Positions 52,769 through 62,622 of a DNA stretch of 64,000 nucleotides are shown here, piece by piece (the stretch's first letter is position 1; every line of letters starts with the position of its first letter). The notes beneath the pieces are model-generated. The model saw only the letters and a list, made by a program, of their open reading frames with translations, was not told the origin of the DNA and ran no database searches. The stretch is from Corynebacterium uropygiale. GTDB taxonomy: Bacteria; Actinomycetota; Actinomycetes; Mycobacteriales; Mycobacteriaceae. The translations under genes and the position numbers were made by a program. The stretch is from positions 310,001-374,000 of the forward strand of contig NZ_JAKGSI010000004.1 in assembly GCF_021568315.1 (NCBI RefSeq). The letters are read 5' to 3'.

Positions 52769-54775
52769 TTACTTTTCCTTTTCTTTTCTCTCCTCAGCTT
52801 TTCGGAGAGCCTCTTCGGCATCGGCCTCCGCGAGGAGGGAACGCAGCACCTCCGCGGCGCCCTCCTCCTCGAGGGAATGGGCCGTCCAATCCGCCGATCG
52901 CATGACATCCGAGGGGGCCGTCCCCATCGCGACGCCCACCTCCACCGAGCGCAGCAGCCCCTCGTCCGAGGCGGAGTCGCCGATCGCCATCGTCGAGCCC
53001 GGATCCACCCCCAGGCGCGGAATGAGCCGGCCCACGGCCGCCCCCTTCTCGGCCCCCGGCGCGGTCACCTGGACCGCCTCGGCGGTGTACGTCACCACGG
53101 CCTTGCTCTTCAGCACCTTCCCGATGCGCCGGGCGAGCTCCCGCGGCTCCACATCCGGCGAGGTGATCGACACGAGGCACGTCGTCCGGCCCACCATGAG
53201 CAGCTCGAGCGAGTGCGCGACCCCCACCCGCGTGAGCGCCGCCCGCACCTCGCCGACGAGCAGCGGGTCCACCTCGGTGCAGTCGGAGGAGTCGGGGTTC
53301 TTCGTGTCGCACAGAACCGCCCCGTTGGCCGCCACGATCGTGGCCTCCACGTCGAGCGCCGCGGCCGCCTCCAGCGCCACGATCGGCGCCGATTCCGTCG
53401 TGAGCACAATCCGCACCCCGCGCCGCGCGTACTCCTGGACGATCTCCTTCGTCATCTCGCTCACGCACCCGGAGGAGTCCGCGATGGTCCCCTCCACGTC
53501 GAGGCAGAGCAGCTCCGGCAGGCCGTCGAGCCGCTGCTTCGCCCGGTGGGGCAGGCGGTCGAGGATCTGCCGCGTCTGCGCCGCGAGCTTGGTGAGCGCC
53601 TCCTCCAGCCGTGAGCCGTCGTACTTCTCCCAACTCGAGGCCGCGAGCTGCGCGTAGAGCGCCGTCGTCTCCTTCTTCAGCTGCTCGGTGGCCGCGCTGA
53701 TCCGCTCGGCCCCCTCCTTGACGCCGGTGCCGCCCTCGTGGGCGAGCTCATCGAGGCTGGACTTCACCCACAACAGCAGCGTCTGCAGCCGCGAGGACTC
53801 CGCCCCCTCCTCGCGCTCTTCCGCCACGAGCTCGGCAGAGGCCTCGGAGGTCTCAGAGGTCTGTGAGTTCTCGACGCTCTCCTCGGGCGTCTCCTCCCCG
53901 CCGCCGGAGCTCAGCTTCTCCCGCGCCTGGCCATAGGCGTTATAGGCCCCGCTCACCACATTCCGGGAGAGCTCCTGGACTTTTTCTCCCAGGCCGGAGA
54001 GGTCTTCGGAGAGGCGTCGCACGCGGTGGCGCTCCTCCTCGATCTTCTTGTCGGCCTCCTCGGCCTCCTCCACGGTGGGCGCGGAGCCGCCGAAGCGGGC
54101 CGGGACCCACGGCTCTCCCTTGGGGAAGGGGCCGAATTCCCGCTGGTAGTCGGCCCAGAGCCCCTCCAGGCAGGTCTGCATGCGCTGGCGGAGCTCTTCG
54201 GTTTGCTCCTGGGGGTCGCCGTGTTCGTCGGGCACCCACGGGTCGAGCACGCGCACGAGCAGCGGGAAGTGCTCCCGACCCAGGCGGCGCACCCCGCCCT
54301 TGCTCCAGAAGCGCTGGGAGCCGAACATGACGATCGGGATGATGGGCACCCCGGCCTCCCGGGCCATGCGCACCGCGCCTGAGCGCATGGACTTGATCTC
54401 CAGGCTGCGGGAGATCGTGCCCTCCGGGAAGATGCCGACGAGCTCCCCCTCCCGCGCGAGCCGGACGGCCTCGTGATAGGAGGCCGTGCCGTCGATGCGG
54501 TCCACGGAAATGTGCCCCATCGCCCGCATGATCCAGCCGACGATGGGATTGCGGAAGATGCCCGACTTACTCATGTAGCGCACGAGCCGACGCTGCGTAC
54601 GCGGCGCAATGCCACCAAAGACGAAGTCGAGGTAGCCGGTGTGGTTATACACAAGGACAGCCCCACCCCGCCGAGGGATATTGTCCTCCCCCGAAAGCCG
54701 CAGCTGGGTGCCCTGAAGTCCCATGATGCGATAGCAGGTTTCCACGATTCCGCGGTAGAACACGTCCCTTGCCAT
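52769..54775 (-). CDS. Fused 1-acyl-glycerol-3-phosphate acyltransferase and HAD phosphatase
   Basis: 668 residues from the ATG at 54773-54775. The N-terminal PlsC domain (1-210) has NHTGYLD (the HX4D catalytic motif) and FPEGTIS. A long charged, helical, partly coiled-coil linker (about 240-415) leads to a C-terminal HAD-IIB phosphatase (about 425-650) with CLDVEGTI, LTTES and AIGDSASDEGL. Acyl transfer to lysophosphatidate is the expected N-terminal activity. The HAD substrate is unknown; its first motif reads DVEGT rather than DxDGT, so activity of this half should be treated with care. In mycobacteria separate HAD and acyltransferase genes sit in this region. Confidence 0.86.
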   Translation of the reverse strand: MARDVFYRGIVETCYRIMGLQGTQLRLSGEDNIPRRGGAVLVYNHTGYLDFVFGGIAPRTQRRLVRYMSKSGIFRNPIVGWIMRAMGHISVDRIDGTASYHEAVRLAREGELVGIFPEGTISRSLEIKSMRSGAVRMAREAGVPIIPIVMFGSQRFWSKGGVRRLGREHFPLLVRVLDPWVPDEHGDPQEQTEELRQRMQTCLEGLWADYQREFGPFPKGEPWVPARFGGSAPTVEEAEEADKKIEEERHRVRRLSEDLSGLGEKVQELSRNVVSGAYNAYGQAREKLSSGGGEETPEESVENSQTSETSEASAELVAEEREEGAESSRLQTLLLWVKSSLDELAHEGGTGVKEGAERISAATEQLKKETTALYAQLAASSWEKYDGSRLEEALTKLAAQTRQILDRLPHRAKQRLDGLPELLCLDVEGTIADSSGCVSEMTKEIVQEYARRGVRIVLTTESAPIVALEAAAALDVEATIVAANGAVLCDTKNPDSSDCTEVDPLLVGEVRAALTRVGVAHSLELLMVGRTTCLVSITSPDVEPRELARRIGKVLKSKAVVTYTAEAVQVTAPGAEKGAAVGRLIPRLGVDPGSTMAIGDSASDEGLLRSVEVGVAMGTAPSDVMRSADWTAHSLEEEGAAEVLRSLLAEADAEEALRKAEERKEKEK

Positions 54776-54840
54776 GCGCAATATTATAAACGACTGAGAA
54801 TTTGCGACCGGGCACTGCCAACGCGCTTCGTGCAGCACGA

Positions 54841-54864
54841 AGGCCCCGGCCGGAGCCGGGGCCT
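54841..54864. terminator. Strong hairpin downstream of the secreted hydrolase gene
   Basis: Perfect 10-bp arms AGGCCCCGGC and GCCGGGGCCT around CGGA, 46 bp past the stop at 54911. No T-run follows on either strand, so it is terminator-like only. Confidence 0.55.
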
Positions 54865-54910
54865 CGATGAGCGGGACGCGCGCCCAGGTGAGGGCGTCGA
54901 GAATGCCGCT

Positions 54911-56041
54911 CTAGTGCTTGTTCAGCCAGTCGATGACGGTGTCCATGGCCTGGTCGCCGGCGGGCTCGTTGAAGACCTCGTGCATCTGGCCGTGCCACTT
55001 GATGAGCTGCTTGTCCTGCGAGCTGATGGCGTTGTACCAGTCGTTGGAGAAGTAGTCGGGGACGAGGCCGTCGCGGTCGCCCGCCATGATGAGGGTCGGG
55101 GCGGTGAACTGGTCAGCGTTGATGGCGTCGTAGATGGCGCCGAAGGTGAGCTGCTGGGTCATGCCCAGGGAGACGGTCTTGTTGACCAGCGGGTCCACCT
55201 TGTACTGCGCGGAGACCGCCGGGTCGGAGGCCACGCCGCCGGTGAAGACGTTCGGCGGCTGGATGCGGTCAGAGCCCGGGAAGGAGGGCGCCCGCAGGTC
55301 CGTGCGGCCCGGGATCGCCTGGGCGGCGAGCTGGGCGTTGAAGGTGGTCAGCTGGTCGAGGGGCAGGACCTCGGAGAGGCTCGGCCACAGGTGCTTCTGG
55401 GCCTCGGTGATGTCATCCGGGGTGATGAGCTGCCCGGCCTCGCGGCGGCCCGAGAAGTTCAGCGGCGCACCGAAGCCGTTGGTCACGTAGCCATCGACGC
55501 TGCCGGGGTACTTGATGCCGTGGAACTCCGAGGCCTCGGCGCCCATGGAGTGGCCGAGCATGAAGATCTTGCCCGGGTTCTCTGCCTTAGCCTTCTCGAC
55601 GAGCTGGTGGACGTCATCGACGAGGAAGTGGAAGTCATCGATGTGGCCGCGGGCCACCGGGTTGTTCACGACCGGGGCGGCGGACTTGCCGTGGCCGCGG
55701 TGGTCGAGGCGGTACACGTTGTAGCCGGCGTCGAGGAGGCGGTCGGCCACGTGGTCATAGCGGCCGGAGTGCTCCGCCGCACCGTGGACCACCACGACGG
55801 TGCCCCGGGCGTTCGGGATCTGCTGCGAGTGCCAGTAAATCTGGGTTCCCTGGCCGTCGGTGCTGGTGAAGTAGCCCTCGTGCTCCTCCACCTGGGGGCG
55901 GGCGGCGGCCGCCTGGGCGACCTCGGGGTCGGTGCCGGCGGCGGCGATCCCGGGGGCCATCATCGGGGTGATGCCCAGAGCCAGGGCGAGGGCGGCGGTC
56001 CCCAGACGGCGGTGACGGCGCTGACGCGAAGTGTGAGACAT
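54911..56041 (-). CDS. Secreted alpha/beta hydrolase, lysophospholipase/monoglyceride lipase type
   Basis: 376 residues from the ATG at 56039-56041. Basic N-terminus (RQRRHRRLG) and hydrophobic signal ending GIAAAG. The serine hydrolase 4 (Hydrolase_4) domain has VVVVHGAAEHSGRY, LDHRGHGKS, nucleophile elbow GHSMGAE, Asp in MAGDRDGLVPD and His in WHGQMHEVFNE. It probably cleaves acylglycerols or lysophospholipids outside the cell, which suits a lipid-using corynebacterium. GGAAAGG lies upstream. Confidence 0.85.
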   Translation of the reverse strand: MSHTSRQRRHRRLGTAALALALGITPMMAPGIAAAGTDPEVAQAAAARPQVEEHEGYFTSTDGQGTQIYWHSQQIPNARGTVVVVHGAAEHSGRYDHVADRLLDAGYNVYRLDHRGHGKSAAPVVNNPVARGHIDDFHFLVDDVHQLVEKAKAENPGKIFMLGHSMGAEASEFHGIKYPGSVDGYVTNGFGAPLNFSGRREAGQLITPDDITEAQKHLWPSLSEVLPLDQLTTFNAQLAAQAIPGRTDLRAPSFPGSDRIQPPNVFTGGVASDPAVSAQYKVDPLVNKTVSLGMTQQLTFGAIYDAINADQFTAPTLIMAGDRDGLVPDYFSNDWYNAISSQDKQLIKWHGQMHEVFNEPAGDQAMDTVIDWLNKH

Positions 56042-56152
56042 CGTGTGCGTACCTTTCCGTACCTGTGTTCTCGATAGAGCTGTCACTATCGGAAACTAGG
56101 ACCAGGGCTTAAAGGTATACAAACAGGAGACCTTCTCCCCCGCTCCACAAAA

Positions 56153-56171
56153 GGGGCCGATTACCGGCCCC
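56153..56171 (-). terminator. Terminator hairpin downstream of serS
   Basis: Arms GGGGCCG and CGGCCCC around ATTAC. On the minus strand it is followed by TTTTGTGG. Confidence 0.65.
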
Positions 56172-56196
56172 ATTTCCCCGCTAGAACGGCACCCCT

Positions 56197-56218
56197 CTCA
56201 GCCTTTCCCCAGGCTGAG
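56197..56218. terminator. Second hairpin downstream of serS
   Basis: Arms CTCAGCCT and AGGCTGAG around TTCCCC, between serS and the hairpin at 56153. Confidence 0.5.
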
Positions 56219-56302
56219 GCCCCCGAAGCTGAGCCCACCCTGAACCCACACGTCACACCAAAGCCGGGTGGGACGCTACCCCCTTCCGGTGGTAGTCAAA
56301 GG

Positions 56303-57562
56303 TTACTTTTTGGGCTCCAGGACCTCCTGGCCCACGAAGGGACGCAGCGCTTCCGGCACAACGACGGAACCATCGGCCTGCTGGTTGTTCTCGAGGATCG
56401 CGACGAGCCAGCGGGTGGTCGCCAGCGTGCCGTTGAGCGTGGCCACCACCTGGGGCTTGCCGTTCTCGTCCCGGTAGCGGGTCTGGAGCCGGCGGCCCTG
56501 GAAGGTGGTGCAGTTCGAGGTCGAGGTGAGCTCGCGGTAGGTGTTCTGCGTCGGGACCCACGCCTCCGTGTCGAACTTCCGGGCGGCGCTGGCGCCGAGG
56601 TCCCCGCCGGCGACGTCGATGATGCGATAGGGCACCTCGACGGCGGCGAGCATCTCCCGCTCCATGTCAAGGAGCGCCTGGTGCTGCGCGGCCGCCTCCT
56701 CGGGTTTGCAGTAGACGAACATCTCCAGCTTGTCGAACTGGTGGACGCGGAGGATTCCGCGGGTGTCCTTGCCATAGGAGCCGGCCTCGCGGCGGAAGCA
56801 GGAGGACCAGCCGGCGTACTTCCGCGGCCCCTCGGAGAGGTCGATGATCTCATCCTTGTGGTAGCCGGCGAGGGCCACCTCGCTCGTGCCGACGAGGTAG
56901 AGGTCATCGCGCTCCAGGTAGTAGATCTCCTCCGCGTGATCGCCGAGGAAGCCCGTCCCCGCCATGATCTCCGGGCGGACGAGCACCGGCGGAATCATGA
57001 GCTGGAATCCTGCGGAGGTCGCCTTCTGCGCGGCGAGCGTGAGCATCCCCAGCTGGAGCAGGGCGCCGGCGCCGGTGAGGTAGTAGAAGCGCGCGCCGCC
57101 GACCTTGGTGCCGCGCTTCATGTCGATGAGGCCGAGGGTCTCGCCGAGCTCGAGGTGGTCCTTCGGCTCAAAGTCGAACTCGGGAGGGGTGCCCACGTGC
57201 TCGAGGACGACGAAGTCATCCTCCCCGCCGGCCGGCGCCCCCTCGACAACATTGGAGAGCTTCATCTGCAGATCATTGACCTGCTCTTCCGCCGTCTTCT
57301 GCTCCTCTTCCGCCTCCTTCACGCGGGCCTTGAGCTGCTGGGAGCCCTCGAGGAGGGCGGGCCGCTCGGAGGGATCCGCCTGGCCGATCTTCTTGCCCAG
57401 GGCCTTCTGCTCCGAGCGGAGGTCGTCGGCCTTCTTAATGGCGTCACGGCGGGCGGAGTCCGCGGCCAGAAGCTGATCCACCAGCGCGGGATCCTCCCCA
57501 CGGGTGCGCTGGGATTCGCGGACGGTATCAGGGTTCTCGCGCAAGAATTTCAGATCGATCAC
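56303..57562 (-). CDS. serS: Seryl-tRNA synthetase
   Basis: 419 residues from a GTG at 57560-57562 ([17 protein letters not shown]). The N-terminal antiparallel coiled coil (about 25-105) is followed by the class II catalytic core: motif 2 [20 protein letters not shown] and motif 3 ending [16 protein letters not shown]. Charges tRNA-Ser. No T-box or other leader is visible in the 61-bp gap to the divergent gene. Confidence 0.97.
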   Translation of the reverse strand: MIDLKFLRENPDTVRESQRTRGEDPALVDQLLAADSARRDAIKKADDLRSEQKALGKKIGQADPSERPALLEGSQQLKARVKEAEEEQKTAEEQVNDLQMKLSNVVEGAPAGGEDDFVVLEHVGTPPEFDFEPKDHLELGETLGLIDMKRGTKVGGARFYYLTGAGALLQLGMLTLAAQKATSAGFQLMIPPVLVRPEIMAGTGFLGDHAEEIYYLERDDLYLVGTSEVALAGYHKDEIIDLSEGPRKYAGWSSCFRREAGSYGKDTRGILRVHQFDKLEMFVYCKPEEAAAQHQALLDMEREMLAAVEVPYRIIDVAGGDLGASAARKFDTEAWVPTQNTYRELTSTSNCTTFQGRRLQTRYRDENGKPQVVATLNGTLATTRWLVAILENNQQADGSVVVPEALRPFVGQEVLEPKK

Positions 57563-57623
57563 GTGCCTAAGCCTACCGTGAGGATGTCGCCCGGCCCCCG
57601 CATTCCCTACCATAGGAGGGGTC

Positions 57624-58649
57624 ATGAGTACGAAGGCTTCGTGGCGCAGCGCCACTTCTATCCGGACTCTCCTCGTCGCCGCCGTGGCGGGCGTCGTGGC
57701 GGCGGGCAGTTATGTCTATGTCGCCCCCTCCGCCGACGGCCACCACCGCGGACTCAGCTCGGGGGATAGCTCCACCCCGTTCACCACCGCCGATGTGGGC
57801 TCCTGCCTCACGTGGGATGTGGGCGCCGACGGCAGCGTGAGCAACTTCGAGCAGGCCAACTGCCAGGGCAAACACCGCTTTGAGGTGGCCAGCCGCGAGG
57901 ACCTCTCCTCCTATCCCTCCAGCGAGTTCGGGGAGGCCGCCCCCATGCCCGACCAGGAGCGCCAGGCCCAGCTGCGCGAGGAGCTCTGCCGGGCCCCGGC
58001 CCTCCAGTACGTGGAGGGGGTCTTTGACCCCGCGGGGCGCTACGCGATCGCCCCGATCCTCCCGCCCGCCGAGGCTTGGAAGAACGGTGACCGCACCATG
58101 CTCTGCGGCTTCCAATCCACCGACGCCGACGGCATCGCGCAGCTCACCACCGGCAAGGTCGCGGACCAGGATCAGTCCCGGGTGGCGCAGGCTGGCCAGT
58201 GCCTCGCGATCGCCGAGGACCAGTCCGTCCGCCCCATCGACTGCTCCCGGGATCACGCCATGGAGGTCACCTCCATCATCAACCTCCAGGAGAAGTTCCC
58301 CGATCACATCCCGAGCATGGAGGAGCAGGACGACCTCCTCAAGGACGTCTGCACGAAGGCCGCCATCGACTACATTGGCGACGACGACAAGCTCTACGCC
58401 ACCAGCCTCCAGCCGTATTGGACCTCGCTCAGCGAGGAGTCCTGGAACGGCGGCTCCCGGAGCGTGAATTGTGCGCTCGTCTCCGGCGGGGACGAGGGCT
58501 TTGCCCAGCTCCGCGGCTCCGCGAAGGGCGAGTTCACCATCAACGGGGAGCCCCCGGCGCCCCAGCCGGAGCGTCCGCCGAAGCCCGAGGCCCCGGCCCC
58601 CTCGGAGGCCCCCGTCTCCCCGGCTCCTCCGGCTCCTCCGGCGCGCTAG
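57624..58649 (+). CDS. Membrane-anchored septum-formation-family protein (Rv3835-like)
   Basis: 341 residues. One N-terminal membrane helix (about 15-33), then two related extracytoplasmic segments each with paired cysteines ([16 protein letters not shown] and [15 protein letters not shown]), the pattern of the septum formation domain. The tail is Pro/Ala-rich with a repeated CCGGCTCCT unit. The gene next to serS in mycobacteria is of this type. Exact role is unknown. It overlaps the convergent galE by 4 bp. Confidence 0.78.
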   Translation: MSTKASWRSATSIRTLLVAAVAGVVAAGSYVYVAPSADGHHRGLSSGDSSTPFTTADVGSCLTWDVGADGSVSNFEQANCQGKHRFEVASREDLSSYPSSEFGEAAPMPDQERQAQLREELCRAPALQYVEGVFDPAGRYAIAPILPPAEAWKNGDRTMLCGFQSTDADGIAQLTTGKVADQDQSRVAQAGQCLAIAEDQSVRPIDCSRDHAMEVTSIINLQEKFPDHIPSMEEQDDLLKDVCTKAAIDYIGDDDKLYATSLQPYWTSLSEESWNGGSRSVNCALVSGGDEGFAQLRGSAKGEFTINGEPPAPQPERPPKPEAPAPSEAPVSPAPPAPPAR

Positions 58650-59680
58650 GAGCGCTCGACGCGTTCAGCCTTCCCGGCCTCCTCCTCGAGGACGGCCGGG
58701 AGTTTCTCTGCCCAGGCGAGGGAGTCCCGGACGCCGTCGGCAAGCGAGAGCTCCGCGCTCCAACCGAGCACCTGGCGGGCTTTGTCGGTGAGCGTCGCGC
58801 AGCCGACGACGTCGCCCGGCCGCGGATCCGCGGTGGTGTAGGGCAGTTCGGTGCCGGTGGCCTCGCCGAAGGCGTTGACCAGCTCGATGACCGTCGTGCC
58901 CGTGCCGGTGCCGAGGTTAATGATGTCGAATCCGGGGCGGGAGGCGCGCGCCATGACGTCGTCGACGCGCTGCAGCGCGCAGACATGGGCGCGGGCGAGG
59001 TCCCAGACGTGGATGTAATCGCGGAGGCCGGAGCCGTCGCGGGTGGGCCAGGTGACGCCGGTGACGGTGAAGGCCGAGTGGGAGTGGTAGGCCTCGATCA
59101 TCTTCCCCAGCGCGTGGGTGGGGTGGAGAATCTGCAGGCCAGTGCGCAGCTGCGGGTCCGCGCCGATGGGGTTGAAGTAGCGCAGGGCGATCGCCTTGAG
59201 GCGGCCGGTGGCGGCGGTGTCCTCGAGGATGCGCTCGAGCAGCCACTTGGAGGCGGCATAGGGGCTCTGCGGGTTCACCGGGGAGCCCTCGTGGACGAGG
59301 AGGTCCTGGCCCGGCTCGTAGAGGGAGGCGGAAGAGCTGAGGATAAAGGTCTCGACGCCGTGCCGCTCCATCGCCTGAAGGAGGACGATCGGCTTCGCCA
59401 CGTTGTTCTCGTAGTAGTCGAGCGGCTGGGCCACGGACTCCGGCACGACGATCTTGGCCGCGCAGTGGACGACCGCCTCGATGTCGGGGTGCTCCGTGAA
59501 CACCCGATCGAGGAGGCTGGCGTCCCCGCAATCGCCCTCATAAAAGGAATAGGGCTCCGCGAATGTGCGCAGGCCCTTGCTCAGGTCGTCGAGAATGACA
59601 GGGGTGATGCCATTGTCCACGCAGCACGAGGCAATCGTGGAGCCGATGTAGCCGGCGCCACCAGTAATGAGAACCTTCAT
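58646..59680 (-). CDS. galE: UDP-glucose 4-epimerase
   Basis: 344 residues, extended SDR fold: GGAGYIGST at the N-terminus, the SSSASLYEPG catalytic Ser/Thr segment, PYAASKW (Tyr/Lys) and ALRYFNPIGA. It interconverts UDP-glucose and UDP-galactose, supplying UDP-Galp for Glf and galactan synthesis. There may be other galE copies in the genome. Confidence 0.92.
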   Translation of the reverse strand: MKVLITGGAGYIGSTIASCCVDNGITPVILDDLSKGLRTFAEPYSFYEGDCGDASLLDRVFTEHPDIEAVVHCAAKIVVPESVAQPLDYYENNVAKPIVLLQAMERHGVETFILSSSASLYEPGQDLLVHEGSPVNPQSPYAASKWLLERILEDTAATGRLKAIALRYFNPIGADPQLRTGLQILHPTHALGKMIEAYHSHSAFTVTGVTWPTRDGSGLRDYIHVWDLARAHVCALQRVDDVMARASRPGFDIINLGTGTGTTVIELVNAFGEATGTELPYTTADPRPGDVVGCATLTDKARQVLGWSAELSLADGVRDSLAWAEKLPAVLEEEAGKAERVERS

Positions 59681-59749
59681 GCTAGTCAGGTTAACGGAAA
59701 TGGGCCACGACGTGCGGGGGCTCGCGGGGAGCGTCGCCCCAGGTCGGGG

Positions 59750-60391
59750 CTACTCGGCCCAGGCCTCCATGCTCCACTGCCCATAGGGCCGCCCCTCGGG
59801 GCGCATGACCACGCGGGTGCAGTTGGGGAGGCGGTTCTCCACGGCGAAGGCGGGGTCGATCCCGCATGCGTGCACCGCCGCCGTGCGGATGGAGGCCCCG
59901 TGGCTGACGATGAGCACGTCCCCCTCCGGGTGCGCGGCGTGAACGGACTCGAGGGCCGGGCGGTAGCGGGCGAGGACGTCCTCATAGTTCTCGCCGCCGG
60001 GCATGCGCCGGCTCGCGTCGCCGCCGAACCAGGCCCAGAGCATGGAGTTATAGAGGTCAAAGGCCTCGGGCTCACCGTGCATCTCCAGGTCACCCATGTC
60101 GATCTCGTGGACGCCGAGGAGCGGCTCGAGCGGCACGGAGTAGGGCTCCAGGCCGCGCACCTTCTCGTACTCCTCGCGCAGGAGGGTGGCCGTCTGACCA
60201 GCACGGATGGCGATGGAACAGTAGAGGCCCTCGAAGTCCCAGCCCTCCTCGGCGAAGCGCCGCCCCGCCCGGCGCGCCTGCTCCTCCCCCTGGGCGGTGA
60301 GCCACGCTCCGGGTGGGCGGGAGTCGAGGACGCTCGCGACATTGCTCGTCGTCTCTCCGTGCCTCATGAGCACGATGCGGCCAGTGGTCAT
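59750..60391 (-). CDS. Histidine phosphatase (phosphoglycerate mutase-like, Rv3837c-like)
   Basis: 213 residues. It has the phosphohistidine motif LMRHGETTSN, Arg in AIRAGQTA, the acidic EIDMGDLE and the second His in IVSHGASIRT. More likely a phosphatase than a true mutase from its length and locus. It overlaps the pheA stop by one base (TGATG), as in the conserved mycobacterial pair. Confidence 0.85.
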   Translation of the reverse strand: MTTGRIVLMRHGETTSNVASVLDSRPPGAWLTAQGEEQARRAGRRFAEEGWDFEGLYCSIAIRAGQTATLLREEYEKVRGLEPYSVPLEPLLGVHEIDMGDLEMHGEPEAFDLYNSMLWAWFGGDASRRMPGGENYEDVLARYRPALESVHAAHPEGDVLIVSHGASIRTAAVHACGIDPAFAVENRLPNCTRVVMRPEGRPYGQWSMEAWAE

Positions 60392-61353
60392 CAGTGGTTT
60401 TCCTCTCCGTGGTCGGATCCGTGGTGAGCGGCGGCGTGTCCCTCGCGGGCGGCGCGGAGCCAGGCCTCGGCGCGCTCGTGGGCGGCGCTGCGAGGCGAGC
60501 TCACCTCCCCCGGGGCCCCGACCGCCGAGGGCCAGGATCCCAAGAAGCGCAGGTCAGGGGAGCGCAGGTAGAGCGCCTTGAGGGCCTCCGCGACGGGGGC
60601 ATCCTCGATATGCCCCACGAGGGTGACATGAAAATGATAGGTGCCGAGCTTCTGGCGGGTGGGCCGCGACTCGATCTGCGCCATGTCCACCCCGCGCACC
60701 GCGAACTCCTGGAGGGCGGCGACGAGCGTCCCCGGCTCATTCGGCAGGCTGAAGACGACGGCCGTCCGGTCATTCCCCGTCGGGGCGGGGCACGCCCCCG
60801 CCGGCCCGACGAGCGCAAAGCGCGTCCGAGCCCCCGCGTGGTCGGCCACCCCGTCGGCCAGGACCTCGAGCCCGTGAAGCTCGGCGGCGGCGCGCGGGGC
60901 GGCCGCGGCGTCGGCCCTGCCCTCGGCGACCTCGACGGCGGCGGCCGCGTTGGAGCTCGCGGGCACGAAGTCCACCCCGGGGATGTGCTCGGCGAGCCAG
61001 CCCGTGACCTGCTGATAGGCGACGGGGTGGGTGGAGATGGTGCGGATCTGCTCGGGGCTGGTGCCGGGGCGCACCATGATGGCAAAGGCGATGTCCAGGT
61101 CCACCTCCCGATAAATCTGCACCCCCTCCCCGCTGCTCAGGGCGTCAAACGTGGGCGTGACCGGCCCGTCCACCGAGTTCTCAATCGCCACGCAGGCGTA
61201 GTCCGCCTCCCCCGCGCGCACGAGGTCAATGGCCGCCGCCGGGCTGGCGACGGGCAGGCTGCGGGCGTCGGCAACCTGGAACTGCTGAAGAAAAACCCCG
61301 AGCGCCTGCTCGGTGAACGTGCCGCGAGGGCCAAGGTAGGCGATGCGAGTCAT
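60391..61353 (-). CDS. pheA: Prephenate dehydratase
   Basis: 320 residues from the ATG at 61351-61353 (MTRIAYLGPRGTFTEQA). Periplasmic-binding-like catalytic domain with the IENSVDGPV segment and STHPVAYQQ, then an ACT domain (NEPGTLVAALQEF, QIESRPTRQKLG) for phenylalanine feedback. Forms phenylpyruvate from prephenate. The C-terminal tail is long and His-rich. Confidence 0.95.
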   Translation of the reverse strand: MTRIAYLGPRGTFTEQALGVFLQQFQVADARSLPVASPAAAIDLVRAGEADYACVAIENSVDGPVTPTFDALSSGEGVQIYREVDLDIAFAIMVRPGTSPEQIRTISTHPVAYQQVTGWLAEHIPGVDFVPASSNAAAAVEVAEGRADAAAAPRAAAELHGLEVLADGVADHAGARTRFALVGPAGACPAPTGNDRTAVVFSLPNEPGTLVAALQEFAVRGVDMAQIESRPTRQKLGTYHFHVTLVGHIEDAPVAEALKALYLRSPDLRFLGSWPSAVGAPGEVSSPRSAAHERAEAWLRAAREGHAAAHHGSDHGEENH

Positions 61354-61386
61354 GTCTCTACTGTATGCGCGCGTAGGGTGAGGTCC

Positions 61387-62622
61387 ATGTCTGACGCCCG
61401 CCGCCACGTGGAGGAGTTTCTCCGCCGCGTCGACGCGATGCCCTCCGAGGAGCACGGCTTCTCCCACATCGCGGCCGACGCCGCCCGGGCGCGGGCCGAT
61501 GCCCTCGACGCCCTCCCGCCTTCTCGACGCGGGCCCCTCCACGGCCAGCTCATCCCCATCAAGGACCTCTGCGATGTCGCGGGCATGCCCACGAGCTTTG
61601 GCAGCGCGGAACGCGCGATCCTCGCGCGACACACCGATCCGCTCGCCCGGCGGCTGCTGGAGGCGGGGGCCATCATCCCCGGCAAGACGCTCACCCCCGA
61701 GCTCGGCATGACCGGCTACACCGAGCCCGTGGGCCTCCCCGCCCCCGACAACCCCCGCCTGCCCGGCCGCACACCGGGTGGTTCCTCGGGCGGGGCGGCG
61801 GTCGCAGTGGCCCGGGGGCTCGTGCCCGCCGCGCACGGCACCGACGGGGGCGGCTCCCTGCGGATCCCGGCGGCCGCCTGCGGGCTCGCAAGCATCAAGA
61901 CTCCGCGCGATCCAGCCGGCGGAGGCCTGGTCACGGCCGGTTTTCTTGCCCCGACGCTCAGCCGCTGCGCCGCTCTCTCCGGCCTCCGGCCCCACCCCGG
62001 CCGACGGCTCATCGGGGTGATGGACCGCCCGCTCTGGGCCGAGACCCCCGTCTCCCCCGAGGCCCGCCGCGCCCTCGCCGACGCCGCCGACGCCCTGAGC
62101 ACCCGCGGCCACGAGCTCCGCCCCATCCGCCCCGAGCGCCTCGATGCCGAGCGCCTCTTCGCCGCCTTCCGCGACATCTTCTCCTCCTCCCTGCTCAGCG
62201 TGCCCACCACTCCCCACGAAAGCGAGATCGTCTCCTGGCTCCGCGAGTGCGGGCGCCGCGCCCACCGGACCAGCGCCTGCCGACTCATGGCCGAAGCCTC
62301 CGGGCCCCACGGCCGGGTGGCCCGCGCCCTGGGCGTCGACGCCCTCCTCACCCCCATGCTCGCCTTCGCTCCACCACCCCACGGCCACTTCTCCTCCCTC
62401 CCGCCGGAGCAGAACTTCCTCGAACAAACCCGCTGGTCACCCTGGGGATCCCTGGCGAACATCACCGGCATGTCCGCGCTGTGCGTCCCGTGGCGCGGCG
62501 GCGCCGGACGGCCGGGCGGGGTCGGTCTCCACCTCTGCGCGGTGAGCATGGGTGCGGGGGAGCTGCTCGCGCTCGGCCTCGAGCTCGAAGAGGAGGGCCG
62601 ATGCGCAGCCGCCGACGCCTAA
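61387..62622 (+). CDS. Amidase signature family protein
   Basis: 411 residues. It has catalytic Lys in LIPIKDLCDVAG and the signature GGSSGGAAVAVA followed by GTDGGGSLRIPAA, giving the Ser-cisSer-Lys triad. Shorter than typical amidases (about 460-490), mainly in the middle. Hydrolyses an unknown amide. Divergent from pheA by 33 bp. Its end overlaps the next gene by 22 bp. Confidence 0.88.
   Translation: MSDARRHVEEFLRRVDAMPSEEHGFSHIAADAARARADALDALPPSRRGPLHGQLIPIKDLCDVAGMPTSFGSAERAILARHTDPLARRLLEAGAIIPGKTLTPELGMTGYTEPVGLPAPDNPRLPGRTPGGSSGGAAVAVARGLVPAAHGTDGGGSLRIPAAACGLASIKTPRDPAGGGLVTAGFLAPTLSRCAALSGLRPHPGRRLIGVMDRPLWAETPVSPEARRALADAADALSTRGHELRPIRPERLDAERLFAAFRDIFSSSLLSVPTTPHESEIVSWLRECGRRAHRTSACRLMAEASGPHGRVARALGVDALLTPMLAFAPPPHGHFSSLPPEQNFLEQTRWSPWGSLANITGMSALCVPWRGGAGRPGGVGLHLCAVSMGAGELLALGLELEEEGRCAAADA

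Noticed and set aside
58199..60427. Long plus-strand frame across galE and the phosphatase gene
   Set aside because: Composition is shadow-like and the minus-strand genes have full catalytic motifs.
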